From Jaltomata sinuosa (Eukaryota > Streptophyta > Magnoliopsida > Solanales > Solanaceae), in contig QJPP01000805.1 in assembly GCA_003996215.1 (NCBI GenBank), positions 248,001-312,000 of the forward strand: 64,000 nucleotides of DNA, read 5' to 3'. This document shows positions 22,620 to 34,134 of the stretch, one piece after another. Positions within the stretch are counted from its first letter, which is position 1. Every line of letters begins with the position of its first letter. The position numbers were made by a program, and so were the translations under genes. The notes beneath the pieces are model-generated. The model worked only from the letters and a program-made list of their open reading frames with translations, had not been told where the DNA came from and searched no databases.

Positions 22620-23954
22620 TTAATCATTCTTTGGGTTGGTGATGGTGTCGCTAGGCAACATTCCTTTTATCCTCGAGTTCATTTTTCTTGAGAGGTGGTT
22701 CATTTGGGGCTCAAGGTGCTTGATTGAGGCTGAGTGGGAGCTCACAGTTTGGTGAAGTGTTGATACCTCACTCTTTAGCTCGCTCACTCCCGTATTTGTG
22801 GTGTCCACCTTCTTAAGAACCAAGGACAAAATGTCCTCCAACTTGGAATGGCTGGGGTTGCTTTTTCCCGGTTAGTAGAGAGAGTCTGCCTTGTTTAGAG
22901 GGAAATAGGGATTCAAACTCCGGTGATTGAAACAATCACCATCCTTCTCCCCATCCCACTATTTTTTGTCTCTTTCTTTGTCTCGAATCCAACCTTGGTT
23001 CTCCTCCCTCGGGCAATAATACCCAGGATGAGAACCCGCTGACACAAAACATATCTTTCCATCAACCACAGTCATGAGCTCGTCATCACTAGCTTTGATT
23101 TTTGGTGTACTCACTGCATTCACTAACTTAGCACCGCCAGCTCCCATCACATGCTTGGCCATCAAGTCAATTTGTGTCATCATTTTGGCCATTGTCTCAT
23201 CTTGATCTTCCTCTTTTTTCCTCATTTCATTGATCAAGATGGATGAGGGTCCTCCCGAAGTTGGCACATCTGCTTCTCTTGTATGCGAAGCTTGATTGGT
23301 CTTCATCATTCGCTCTAACAAAGTCGAGGCTATGGAAAACTCTAGGTCCATGAAGGTACCACCTCAAAGATTGTCATCCACTGATTTATTCATAGAGTTC
23401 AATGATTGATAGAAGATTTGTAGCAGCACATTGTTTGACAACTCATGATTTGGACACAAGAGAAGCTTCTTTTTGAATCGTAGCCAAAATTCAAAATTCA
23501 TGAAGAGGCTCGTGTAGGAGATGCCTAAAGTTGGTAATCTCATCTCTTAGCTTCATCATTTGAGATGGAGGAAAGAATCTCGAGGTAAATTCCTCAATCA
23601 ACTCGGCCCAAGATGTGATAGAGTCATCCGACAATTCTTCCAACCACGTCGTGGCTTCCCCCGTCAAGGAAAAAGGGAATAGGCGCAATCAGATGGACTC
23701 TTAGGAGATATGTTGAAAGATGAACGATTGGAAAATCTCCATAATATTCTGAATATATGCCGATTGGTATCTTCATGTGCTGCTCCACCAAACAGACCTT
23801 TTATTTGAATTAAGTGGAGTATGGTGCTAGTCATATGAAAAATAACATTTCCCACCGTGGGGGGTAGGCGGATTGCACCTACACCTCTTTTCATCATAGG
23901 CTCAGCCTCGTCGGCTTCCATGAAGCCGTCAACGCTCATTATCTTCGGCCTCAT
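22620..23954 (-). pseudogene. Athila-like gag #1 (broken)
   Basis: Capsid-type structural protein. It starts at 23954 (MRPKIMSVDGF), 110 nt after the PBS. It has an N-terminal 'AIRLPPTVGN' segment (about 23880), the retrotransposon gag core LFPFSLTGEATTWLEEL followed by ITSWAELIEEFTSRFFPPSQ (23680-23540), a Met-rich helical segment (MAKMMTQIDLMAKHVMG, about 23150) and a C-terminal coiled coil ending LPSDTITNPKND (22841-22620). The LPSDT..NPK ending is typical of Athila gag just before protease. Here no protease follows; a gene module starts instead. Frameshifts or stops near 23670, 23490-23350 and 22960-22840. Confidence 0.83.
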
Positions 23955-24063
23955 TCATAGGCTAGCCTACTTAATCACAACACAAACAACAAATAAAAGT
24001 AAAAGAAGCTAGCACTCTCAAGGTGACTTCAAAACAACAATCAAAAATAGATTTCAACTCAAG

Positions 24064-24081
24064 TCCCTGGTAACAACGCTA
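24064..24081 (-). other. degenerate tRNA-Asp-type PBS of Athila-like #1
   Basis: Minus strand TAGCGTTGTTACCAGGGA, four bases from the LTR. Compared with TGGCGCCGTTGCCGGGGA it differs at five of 18 positions, all transitions (C to T or G to A), consistent with deamination decay. Confidence 0.65.
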
Positions 24082-25080
24082 TTATTGATGAACACTCAAA
24101 TCGTGCTCTCCAAGTAGAAGGCCACGGCGATCATGCAGCAAAATAAAATTTATAAATCCAACGAGTGTCGGGGTCGTACCCAAGGGACTTGGGGTAGCTA
24201 TATATCAATTTTAATGGATTGAGTTCAAGGTGAGAGTAATTGCTCAAAACAACAAATAAAAAGATGGGGGAATTGGGAGTGTTTTCACTATAATTGCAAT
24301 TCAATTCAAAAACCAATAAAACTAAAGTGGGTGTACCAAGTCGACTAGATGACTAGGGATGCATATCCGATGGGGCTTTGGTTATGGGTTAGGGTGATTA
24401 TCAATTCATACCTATTCTCGCTTAATGACATCAATAGCAGTGCTCATGGGTAAGATTTGCTTATCTCTCTATCAATAATCTTATATCCGATGATCTCGGT
24501 TAGAGCATCATCGGTTTGATCAATAAATAACCAATCTAGCTTGGGGAAGTCATACCATCTCTAGCTTAGACTCTTAAATGGGAAAATCCGACGATAAGAG
24601 ATATTCCTATCCTCAAATCTGAGTGGAATCCCAAGTTCCCACTAGTAATTTCATATTCACAACTATGAAATCCTTTCTAAAGCAATCACATAGTCAAGTA
24701 GTGTAAATTAATGTTTGCAACCACTAATTTTAGGATTAAAACTTGGTAAAATTACTAGACCCATGTCAATTAATCAATTATAAGCAAGAATAGATAACAC
24801 CCACACCCATTTCTTAAGCACCCATCATCAATACACCCCTAGACAAGAGAATTTAGCCACTCATGGTGAGAGAGAAAGAGATACCAGCTGGGTAATTCAA
24901 AATCCCTTCCATTAGAGCTAAATCTCAAGTTCTAGCTTCAATTTGAGTACACAAGTGTTAACCAAGAGAATTGGATTGAAACCCTCTTCTCAATGGAGGT
25001 GAAGAACTTGGTCTCTAAGCTAAAAACTCTTCAAAATATTTAGAATGATAAAAGTTATTTACAATTGTGCCTGAATAGGC

Positions 25081-25089
25081 CTTTTATAG
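25081..25089 (-). promoter_or_regulatory. TATA-like box of Athila-like #1 LTR
   Basis: Minus strand AACTATAAAAGGCC, a strong match to the plant TATA consensus, about 45 bp downstream of the word array in element orientation. Confidence 0.6.
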
Positions 25090-25132
25090 TTTCCTAAAAT
25101 GTCACTAAAAATTAGGACAAAAATACCCTTTG

Positions 25133-25378
25133 AGCGGTGTGCGGCGCGACATGCGGTTCGCACGTTGCAATGTACGCATCGCACACTGCCTCCATTGGAA
25201 CCAGTGACTTCAGCTAGATTTGGGAGCTCCGTGCGAAAGGGGTGCGGTTTGCACCTCAGGATGTGCGCATCACACAGTGACTGCACCTCATGACAGACTC
25301 TTCAGTGACTTTATGATCTTGTGCGAAGGAGGTGCAGTTCACACCTCAGCCTGTGCGTGTCTTATGCACACCGCATCT
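25133..25378. repeat. GC palindromic word array, U3 of Athila-like #1 LTR
   Basis: Repeated variants of GTGCG...CGCAC ('gtgcggcgcgacatgcg', 'gtacgcatcgcac', 'ggtgcggtttgcacc', 'ggtgcagttcacacc'). Lies immediately upstream of the TATA-like box. Confidence 0.7.
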
Positions 25379-25582
25379 TCGGTTAGAATCTTTAGCCTTT
25401 CTGAACACTTCACACTTCACTATATTTAAGCTCTTTTTGGGTCCATTTCCTTATTTATCATCATCTATCAAAAGTACTTGCATAGACATCAATAAAGGCT
25501 ATAAGAACCTCTAAATCTATTCAAAACATAGCAATAATTCATGGATATAGGCTCAATAAATTGGTAGATTACCGACTTATCA

Positions 25583-26932
25583 TATTCCGAGGGTTGGTGA
25601 GTTGATTCAGTTGATACTCCATGAGGCATATTATTCTAGATACTTCATTCATCCTGGTGTGGCGAAGATGTATAGAGACTTGAGACAACTTTACTGGTGG
25701 AGTGGCATAAAGCGGGATGTAGCAGAGTGTATATCTTGGCGCTTGATCTGTCAGCAGGTAAAGTTTGAGTACATGAGACCTGGTGGTTTGATGCAGCGAC
25801 TTCCCATTCCTGAGTGGAAGTGGGAAGGGATCACTATGGATTTCGTGGTTGGTTTGCCTCGTACTTCCCAGGGTATTGATTCCATTTAGTTGATTGTGGA
25901 TCGGCTGACTAAGTCGGCCCATTTCTTGTCTGTTCATACTTTTTACGATGCCGAGAGGTTAGCTCAGATCTACATTCGTGAGGTTATTTGGTTGCATGGG
26001 GTCCTAGCTTCTATCATTTTAGAATGCAGCACTTAGTTCACATCTCAATTTTGGAGGGCTAATCAATGATATTTGGGTACAGAGGTTCAGTGTAGTACTA
26101 TTTTCCACCCTCACACAGATTTCCAGTCTGAGAGGACTATTCAGATCCTGGAGGATATGCTTCGGGCTTGTGTTCTTGACTTTGGAGGTTCTTGGGATCA
26201 GTTTGTGCCTTTGGCCAAGTTTGCGTATAATAATAGCTTCCATTCGAGCATTAGCATGGCACCTTTTGAAGTGTTGTATGGTAGGCATTGCAGATCACCA
26301 GTTGGTTAGTTTTATAGGTTGGAATCTAGACCTCAGAGTACAAATTTGCTTCAAGATTCCTTAGAGCGAGTCCAGGTGATTTAGGATCGACTTAGAGTAG
26401 CTCAGAGTAGGCATAAGAGCTATGCTAATCGTAGACTTCATACCTTAGAGTTTACTGTTGGTGACTTGGTATTCCTTCGAGTTTGCCATGAAGGGCGTGA
26501 TGAGATTTGGTCAGCGAGGCAAGCTTAGCTCCAGGTACATTCGGTTGTTTGAGATTCTCCAGAGGGTTGGCAGTGTTGCCTATCAGTTAGCCTTGCCTTT
26601 GATGTTTTCAGTTATACATCCTGTATTTCATGTTTTGATGTTGCGCCAGTATGTTCTAGATGAGTCTCATATGTTGCATTAGGAGTCGGTTCAGTTGTAT
26701 GAGAGCTTGTCCTTTGTTGAGGAGCCGGTTGCTATATTGGCTAGAGATGTTAGAAGATTGAGATCTAGAGAGATTTTGGTTGCGAAAGTTCAGTGGAGGC
26801 ATTATCCGGTCAAGGAGGCTACTTGGTAGACCGAGAGAGATATACGGGCCTAGTATCTGCAGCTGTTTGAGCCTTCAAGTACCTCTTTCTTTTTGAATTT
26901 TGAGGACAAAAGTCCCTTTTAGTAGTGGATGA
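25583..26932 (+). pseudogene. Tekay-type integrase and chromodomain (fragment, broken)
   Basis: Integrase inserts the element DNA; the C-terminal chromodomain is thought to steer it to marked chromatin. The fragment has the zinc-finger His region (FIHPGVAKMYRDLRQLYWW), core with MDFVVGLPRT (about 25840), then SIILECST*FTS where the second catalytic Asp should be, and ERTIQILEDML (about 26130) keeping the Glu. Then LAKFAYNNSFHSSI, a GPY-like segment and a chromodomain (ARDVRRLRSREILVAKVQW, about 26740-26800). In-frame stops occur near 25890, 26030, 26065, 26308 and 26380, with more in the chromodomain, and a frameshift falls near 26480. The first two zinc Cys region is altered (ISWRLICQQ). Very old copy. 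Confidence 0.85.
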
Positions 26933-27619
26933 TATAATGACCCTTACAGTCATTTTTGTGTTTACGCCTTCTTTGTACTGTTAGAGTCTTCCTATAGTGG
27001 CCCCAAGTCATTTATGGCTTACGGAGACCAGTGGTTTGGTGCACTGGCTGTTTGTTGGGCCGTTATGGTTGTTTCCCTATTTTGGAGCTTAAACTTGGGA
27101 AATCATTGACTCCGGTCCACATTCTTAGCTAACATGCTTGGAATTGAATTCCAACAATTCCGTTAGCTCTGGAGCGTTTAGTTTGGTCTAGTTGGACCTT
27201 AAGTTGAGGCCTGAGAACTTCCGATAGGGGTTTTATGTTGGTTTTTTCTATTTTTAGGCTATTTGGAGTTGGAAGTGTAACTTGGGTCAGCTTTTGATGA
27301 TCGGAGCATCATATTCGAGATCTGACAATTCCATCAATTTTGGAATGATGAGTTTGGGTTAGTTAGGTTTTTAGTTCAGGTTTTGGGTTAGTCAGGCTCA
27401 TTTCCAGTGTTTGATTGCTTGGTGGTTAGTGTTGACTTGGGTTAACATTTCTCCGAAACAACCTCATATAGAAGTTTCATCGATTCCGTTGAGTCTAGAA
27501 TGTCATTTTTACTCTATTAGCACTATTGGTTTTGAGTATCAGTTTCTAATTGTGCCCAAAATACCCCATAAAGTTATGGAAATGTTGTAGGTTTTTGTTG
27601 TTGCAGGTGCAGGCCTTAA

Positions 27620-27825
27620 TTGCGATCGCAAGCCTTTTCCTCGCGACCGCAATGAAGCACCTGGTCCCTTATTCTTCACGATCGTGACATCCCTTGTCGC
27701 GATCGCGATAAGGCCTTCTCCTCTTTGTTCTTCACGAACGCGTTGGTAGTCCTTGCGATCGCGATGGTCTAGCCAGCGTGGTCCTCGCGACGGTGAGGGG
27801 TCCCTTTGCGATCGCGGTGAAGGAC
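27620..27825. repeat. GCGATCGC word array, U3 of the Tekay-type LTR
   Basis: Variants of TGCGATCGCA / CGCGATCGCG at about 27621, 27645, 27677, 27696, 27754, 27785 and 27807. The array ends about 10 bp before the TATA box. Confidence 0.8.
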
Positions 27826-27833
27826 CCCTGGGC

Positions 27834-27843
27834 AATATATAAG
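27834..27843 (+). promoter_or_regulatory. TATA box of the 26933-30572 LTR
   Basis: GGGCAATATATAAGC immediately after the GCGATCGC array, at about 900 bp into the LTR: a typical U3/R promoter position. Confidence 0.65.
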
Positions 27844-30572
27844 CTTTTCTCTTCATTTTTTTCAGCTTTCTTGTTTACCTCTCCCGACTCTATTCATGAA
27901 AACACTATCTACTAGGTTCCCTTATCAGTTTTTAGACTTGGGAAAATCAGTTGTTAATCAATTTTGTGTCCTCCCATTAATTTGGTAAGTCCGTCTTCCC
28001 CAAGCTTACCTTTTCTCCTTTGATTTGCTAAAACTCCATTATTGTAATTCTTGGAGCTTGGGAAATCATGTAGATTATGTTTCCCCTTGTGATTTCTTGT
28101 CATGAGTTCGTGGAAATCACTTCCTTGGTGCTTTTCCTCTTATTTTGGTAAGTAATTCTTGCTCAAATTCTGATTTTCCCCTCTTAAGGTTCCTTTGGTG
28201 ATCTTTGTCTTATAGGGACTGTTTTAGCTCAAATTCTTTCCCAATTTCCTTAATTTTCCAGGCATGTACTCCTATTGTCATGGTGATCATTTTGTACTCT
28301 TTCATTTTCGGCTTCGGGTTGTGAGGCCCGCAGGCCCATCGGTGACCCAAATTTCGGCCCAGCTATTTCTATGGTGATATGAGTACCGTTAGACTCATTT
28401 TGATGTATTAATAATGTTTGTGATAGTTTGATTATCGGTCGGAGCTTTCGGAGTGATTCGGGCATGGATCTCATTGTTCCTGCAGCCTGTCATCCGACGA
28501 CAGGTAGGTTACAATTTAAAATCCCTAGACTTCACATATATCGGATTAAATTATACTAATTGACATCCTTGGGTTGGTATTTCTAGCTTGTCACCACAGA
28601 CCTTGACCGTTTTCCCTGTCCATCCCATTTCTTTCCTCCATTGTGTGAAGTATTCCTCATAGTTTGATATTATCACCCTTGTGGTCTTGTGTGGCCTTTT
28701 TTGACTCTGGACCATAGATGGTGGCCTATTCGAGGGTGTTCGTGAGTCTCGAACATCGATATCATGATACTAGGCTGGTTATCTGTGTTGTAGAGCAATT
28801 AGAGCTTGTGCAGGGCCAATAGGTTGATTGTGAACTATTGGGCGGTTATTTGTGTTTGATCATGTCATTTCCATGCATATAAAAGGGATGTTTTTGCATA
28901 TTTTACTACAGTTTGGGCTTCGGGCCTACTTGTTTTGATTTTCTAAACCTTTGCATGGCCCTGGTGGCCCATTTTTGATAGAAATGACTTGGAAATGTTT
29001 TGGACTTGATTTGTGGATCTTCTTGGGGTAAAATATTTAAGTATGGTTCTATCCTTAGTTTTCACTACTATTGCTAGATTCAGCAGGGTCGTAGTGCTAG
29101 ATGGATTTTCTTACTGATTTGAGACGGTATTAGACTCGGTCGGATTGAGCACCGAAGATCTATTACTATTGTTTTATACCCGGTTATGCCGGGCAACCTT
29201 GGTGGGGGTTTTGAGATGTTTTCCACATTTTTAGACCTTGACAGAGTCTGAGCATGCATATTTGAGACTTTAGTTTCCAGCTTGGATCCGGACCTACTCC
29301 GGATGATGTTTTTGAGATTGAGTTATAGTATGGGGTCCGAAACCTCCATGGACCTTGCCGATCTGGACCAGGGGCCTTGGGCTGCAAGTGCCGCAGGAGG
29401 GTATACGGTGGAGTAGAGGTATACAGGCAGTGTCCTTCCATGGAATCTACCTGTTGGGCACGTTCAATGCCAGAGGGGGTAAATACAGAGTTACTGTTCC
29501 ACCAAAAGATCATCATGCATCATATCATTCATTGTTTGAGGCTCCACCCTTGTTTGTTGTTTGTTGATTGTACGCTCTGGTTATATGGGCAGCGGGAGGG
29601 TTTTTTACACTTGATTGTGTTCCTCGGTTATATGGGCAGTCGAGGGACTGTAGGTAGACTCTTGTTACTCTATCATGATATTATTCCCTTTCATGGTTGT
29701 ATATGAGGTTGGATATCGACAGTTTGTTAGTTTTATGACTTGGTGATTTGTATGCTTTGTTGGGTTATTAAATCTTGTTTTCGAGCATGACTACATTTAT
29801 TCTTCTTCTCCCTTCCTTGTCTATCTGAGGTTACTGGTATACCGCCCACTTCTAAACTTACTATATGTACTATTATTCCGAGGACCCCAGGTGCATCATT
29901 TCTTACTTTCACATGTGCCTGTTGTGTATATATTTTACTTGCTAGCCTTGTATGTTGTTTTCTGCTGTCTTCCCTTTGGGCTAGTCTCTGTGTACTTCTT
30001 CGTTGATTCGATGACTATTTGCTTCTATTCTCCCTATTACTATTCTTTTATCTTATATGTTCCCAGTCGGCCTATGATACCTACTGGGTACCATTTGCTT
30101 TGTATTTGGTGGTCATACTACTCTCTGCATTTTCTGGTGCAGATCCTAGTGTGAGCCATCACTGCTAGCTTGTGGGAGACTCATGCTTGGACATTTTGGA
30201 CCATCCCAGACTAAGGGTGAGCTCTTAGCGACCAGAGCTTGACTTTAGTTTATCCTTTGTATATTTTGTACTCTTTTAGCTTCGAAGACATGATAAATAT
30301 GTATTATTTTGGATCCTTTGTACTCCTTATGTAGATCCGACTCTCGTGTACCATGATACCAGGTTTTGGGTGTTGGCTTAGCTTCCGTATGTTATATATA
30401 TACTTCTATTGTTATTTTTCTTCTCGTATAACCCTTTCTTCAATTTATATTACTTGTTCTTCTGCTTACCTGTTAGATAGTAGCCCATTACTAACCGTTT
30501 CAGACTAGGGGGATTGGTTCGCCTATTAGGGGGTTGTAGGTGCCATCATGACCGAGAAATTGGGTTATGACA

Positions 30573-33500
30573 TCATTATTATATATTGATGGTTTTAAGG
30601 TGTTGGAGGGACTGGTAGGTTGGTGCGCTTCTTTTCAGAGTCACGTACGACAGTTGTCAGATTAAATAGTGTCAAATACACCTTGTTAGATTGTCTCGGA
30701 AGCTCTCCGCTCTTGTGAGGCGTTGATAGCTTCTTGTTGTTATTATTAGTTATTGGTCTGGTAGGAATTGTGATGTTGATTGTCGAGTTAAAGTTGACTG
30801 GTCGTAATAACAACCTTAACGCCTTACTAATAGACAGTGGTTCATTTCTGTGGCCTTGTTGATTCTCTCAATTGTCGCATAACAGCTAGTCGATCGAGCT
30901 TCATAGAAACACCTTTGAGACTTCAATTGAAAGGTTTATTATGGCCACCCTTCTTCTTGGAATTTTCTTTTATAGTCCATAATGTGATAAGTCTAGCTTG
31001 CTATTAATGAATGACTTGTAGCCATAGCTCTCCATGTTGTCCATTAGCATAGATGACTACATCCTTGCTAGATCTCTTTTCCTTCGTTAGAGACCCATAT
31101 CTAGACATGGCTTAGACTTGCTTATAGCTCGCATATAGTATATGCCCATTTGTGCTTCTTTGGGCTATGTTACTTGTCACTTTGCCTCCTATGAAATAGT
31201 ATTGGCTACTATAGATCGTAGGCTCTATGGCTATTATATTATAGATGAGATATTTATATCCGTAGTGGTTAATTGTGTTGGCTGCCAGAGTAGATAAATT
31301 TACCCCTTTTTGGGACTCTTACTCTATAGATAAGGACCTCGTGCTAGACACGACTTAGATTACTTGTATAGTCGCTTGTAGCTTATCTTGTGACTTTACT
31401 ATTTGCTTGTGGGGCTACGTGTGGTTTCCTTTGGGGTTATGTTTATTGTCATGATTACCTTGCACGAGATCTAAGGTTTAGTATATGTGTGACCCTTGGG
31501 GGAAAGGATTTGTCAAAGTTGAACTCTTATCATACAATTTCTTGAGTTTAGTTGAGAATGATGTTGGAGGCATAGGCGATGCTCAGTACATAAGAAATGT
31601 GATTGATTATAACTGCTATAGATTTCAGTCTAGTGTTCTTCCATAGAGTCATTCATAAAAATTCTAAACTTGGATTATCCCGCTAGAAGTCGACAAAAAA
31701 GGTGTGCTAGGGCTAGTCCCTTATTTCGACAAGTTTTCTTAATGCTTATAGAACAAGAAGGATAGTTGTTGTAGCCGAAATACTAGTAGCCTTATTTGAT
31801 TTGGTTGGATTCTTGACTTGATGTAGTCATCCCTTGTAGGGATTTATCTTTTATTGATAGTGACCCCGAGCTTAGATACGACTTAGAGATTATTCATATA
31901 GACTGCCTATAACCATATTGCTTGTCTTTGGGCCATTCGATTATTTGTTGTTGCCCTCGGGACTATTATAGTTAGCTATAGAGATATGATTAGTGCTTTA
32001 AGGGCTATATGCATGTTGCCTAATAGGATATTAAGAGTATTTGAAGCTTACGGTATATTCTGACTGCCTGCGGGGCTATAGTCAATATTACGGGCTATTT
32101 TGATTGCCTAAGGGGCTATACTGAATCTTGTTCATTCACGGGCTATAATGTTTGCCTAAAGGGGCTATATTGAGGCTTACAGGCCCAAGAGTGGCCTTCG
32201 GGGCTAATATGAAGCCAATGGGCTATTATGGTTACTTACGAGATTATATTGAGGCATGTTCACTTACGGGCTACTTTATTGCCTAAGAGGTATAGACGTT
32301 GATGCCTATGGGGCTATGTTTATTCCTAAGAGGGCTATGTGATGCCTACAGGGCTATATTGATGCCTAAGAGGGCTATATGATGCCTATAAGGGCTATCA
32401 TCATATACAAAGTGCCTAATGGTATACTGGGACATAACGATTGCCTTTGGGGCTATGTGTAGAATGCCCGAAGGGCTATTGAGATGTAATGGCTGCCTAT
32501 GGGGCTAGGGGACTACCGATAGGGGTATATAGACTAAATTGGCACCTTCCGATCTTATGGGGGATCAGGTAGGTGGTCTTGTTTTCTAGTTGTACCTGCC
32601 AAGCTTATGGGGCCCAGTTAGGTTATTCTTTGATTATTACTGTATGATTTGTCAGGAGTACTTAGGTTGTATTTTGATGATTATTGATCTTCTTCCCCGA
32701 GTAGTTCATTATTTGATGATATTAGATAGCTCGGTTCAGGAAGTGGATTGCTCAATCAGTTATGGTTTGTAATATTTATGTCGAGAACAGGTAAGTACAT
32801 TCTGGATAACCTTTGACTCCTACTTGAATATTTACAGTACTTAAGATATCAATCTCAACTATTTATAGATTCAGGAGCAGGTAAGTACGCTCAGATTATC
32901 TTTGACTCTTCTAGTTGATTACTTATAGAATTTATGACAATAGCTTCAGTTTCAGCTTTCAATTGCCTTACATACTCGATACATTATTTCGTACAGATGC
33001 CCTCTTGCCTAGGGGAGATGCATTAGTGCCTGCAAGTCCCGAATAATAATTAGACATACTTGCTGGATAGCACAACCGAGTTTTCATCAGATGGGTTGAC
33101 TCATTTTCTTTCGTGGGTCACCAGAGAATCTCATAGGCTTGACTTGTTTATTATTTATATCTTTTGGGTACACTGGGTCCTTGTCCCGCAGAGTATTGTA
33201 TTCCTAGAGGCTTGTAGACTAGTCTGTTGGGTCGTATAGCTATGTTGCTGGCCAGTTGAGCCTTGTTGTTATTGTTGATAGTTCAGCAACATGTTAGACT
33301 TAGCTTATATTGTATATACCTATTTTTAATTTTTGTATAGAAATCATGGGGCATCGACGGCTTGCATAGCGTTTATGCTTTTCTGGATATCATGGTGGCT
33401 TCGACGGCCTAAATAGGACTTGCGATCTACATGTTTATTGCTTTATATGAATTGTTGGAAGTATCTGTTTTCTTTATAGAGATGTTGGCAAGGGCCTTGC

Positions 33501-33656
33501 CGATCGAAGGCTTATTTTTAAGCCGAGATATACTCATTTGGTTTCTTGATTGCGTGTGGCTGCTATGCACCATTGACAAATGGTTCAGCAGTATCGGCTC
33601 GGGCCTAAGTTTTGGCATCAGGTGACAGTTGTTCCCCTCTAGTTTGGGGCGTGACA
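30573..33656 (+). mobile_element. degenerate chromovirus LTR-like sequence
   Basis: The right part (about 32990-33656) matches 56806-57308 of the young Tekay LTR: 'gcctaggggagatgcattagtgcctgcag', 'cctagaggcttgtaga' and the terminal TTTGGGGCGTGACA. So at least this part is the R-U5 end of a related LTR. The left boundary is unclear. 30573-31900 has no coding or repeat signal I can name. Downstream, TGGTACCCAATC at 33659 could be a decayed initiator-Met PBS (TGGTATCAGAGC). Confidence 0.5.
31990..32530. repeat. GGGGCTAT minisatellite
   Basis: About 20 irregular copies of 'gcctaaggggctatattgatg' or shorter forms, spaced 20-45 bp. It lies upstream of the LTR end, at a place comparable to the 46-bp array at 56414-56627 in the related LTR. 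Confidence 0.75.
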
Positions 33657-34129
33657 CATGGTACCCAATCTAACTATTCATAATCAACAACAATAACTGT
33701 CTTGGCTCGTGGTTCCCGATCCATAACAAGAGAACAATATCAAATTTGTATCAGCTCATGGTATCTGGTCCAACTAACCCAAGTGAACCTATTGTTCCAA
33801 GTTTATCTCTTAGGATAAATCACAGTGTATTAATTACACGTACACTAAATCATTTCAAGTTTTTTATTCAGCTTCATGCATACACAACTTATTCATTCAA
33901 GCATAATATGAAAATAATCATCATTCAAAGATGTCTGAAGACCATTCACAAGTCATATAATTCAACCACATAAATAAACTAAAAAAAGTCTCAACTTCAA
34001 TTTAATCAAGTTCACGCAAGGATCTTTATCCTCCGTTCTACGGGTGAAGGCTTACCCTTTGTATTATTAAGTTTCCAGAAGTACTTCATCGTCAGCCACT
34101 ATCGGATAACTCGCCCATATTATGCGTAC
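33657..34129. other. unclassified sequence left of the CACAC target site
   Basis: No coding signal. Three loose copies of 'c(a/g)tggtaycyrrtcyaac' lie at about 33659, 33711 and 33758. It continues at 50588 beyond the nested elements. Confidence 0.4.
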
Positions 34130-34134
34130 CACAC
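34130..34134. other. target-site duplication, left copy (CACAC)
   Basis: CACAC here and at 50583-50587, flanking the element exactly. Confidence 0.8.

Larger units (their letters stand above)
19786..25582 (-). mobile_element. Athila-like non-autonomous element #1, 5' part
   Basis: Reading leftward: 1497-bp LTR, degenerate tRNA-Asp PBS, gag, then a gene module instead of pol, ending where the Ogre element inserted. The sequence at 19786-19935 matches 42832-42985 of Athila-like element #2. No RT or integrase motif was found on either strand. It is itself inserted in the integrase gene of a plus-strand chromovirus at 25583, with flank TATTC. Confidence 0.78.
24086..25582 (-). repeat. 5' LTR of Athila-like #1 (1497 bp)
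   Basis: Plus-strand ends TGATGAAC...TTATCA. The interior ('aaaatttataa...ccaacgagtgtc') is similar to the LTRs at 40692-42033 and 47510-48851. No coding content. Confidence 0.82.
25583..30572 (+). mobile_element. 3' portion of an old Tekay-type chromovirus
   Basis: Integrase-chromodomain sequence followed by a 3.6-kb LTR. The 5' part was displaced by Athila-like #1, whose LTR ends at 25582 inside the integrase reading frame (PRVGELIQLILHEAYYS continues directly at 25585). Confidence 0.8.
26933..30572 (+). repeat. 3' LTR of the old Tekay-type element (3640 bp)
   Basis: Begins TATAATGACCC (TG mutated to TA) about 50 bp after the chromodomain and ends GGGTTATGACA. The interior has a GCGATCGC word array, a TATA box and a non-coding leader. 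ORFs inside (for example 29355-29706) have no family resemblance. Confidence 0.7.

Noticed and set aside
29355..29706. Overlapping plus-strand ORFs inside the 26933-30572 LTR
   Set aside because: They lie in LTR sequence and show no recognisable domain or codon pattern.
30780..30860. 'LTGRNNNLNALLIDSGS' read on the plus strand, like a retroviral protease active site
   Set aside because: No supporting protease sequence on either side in the same frame; probably chance or too decayed to call.
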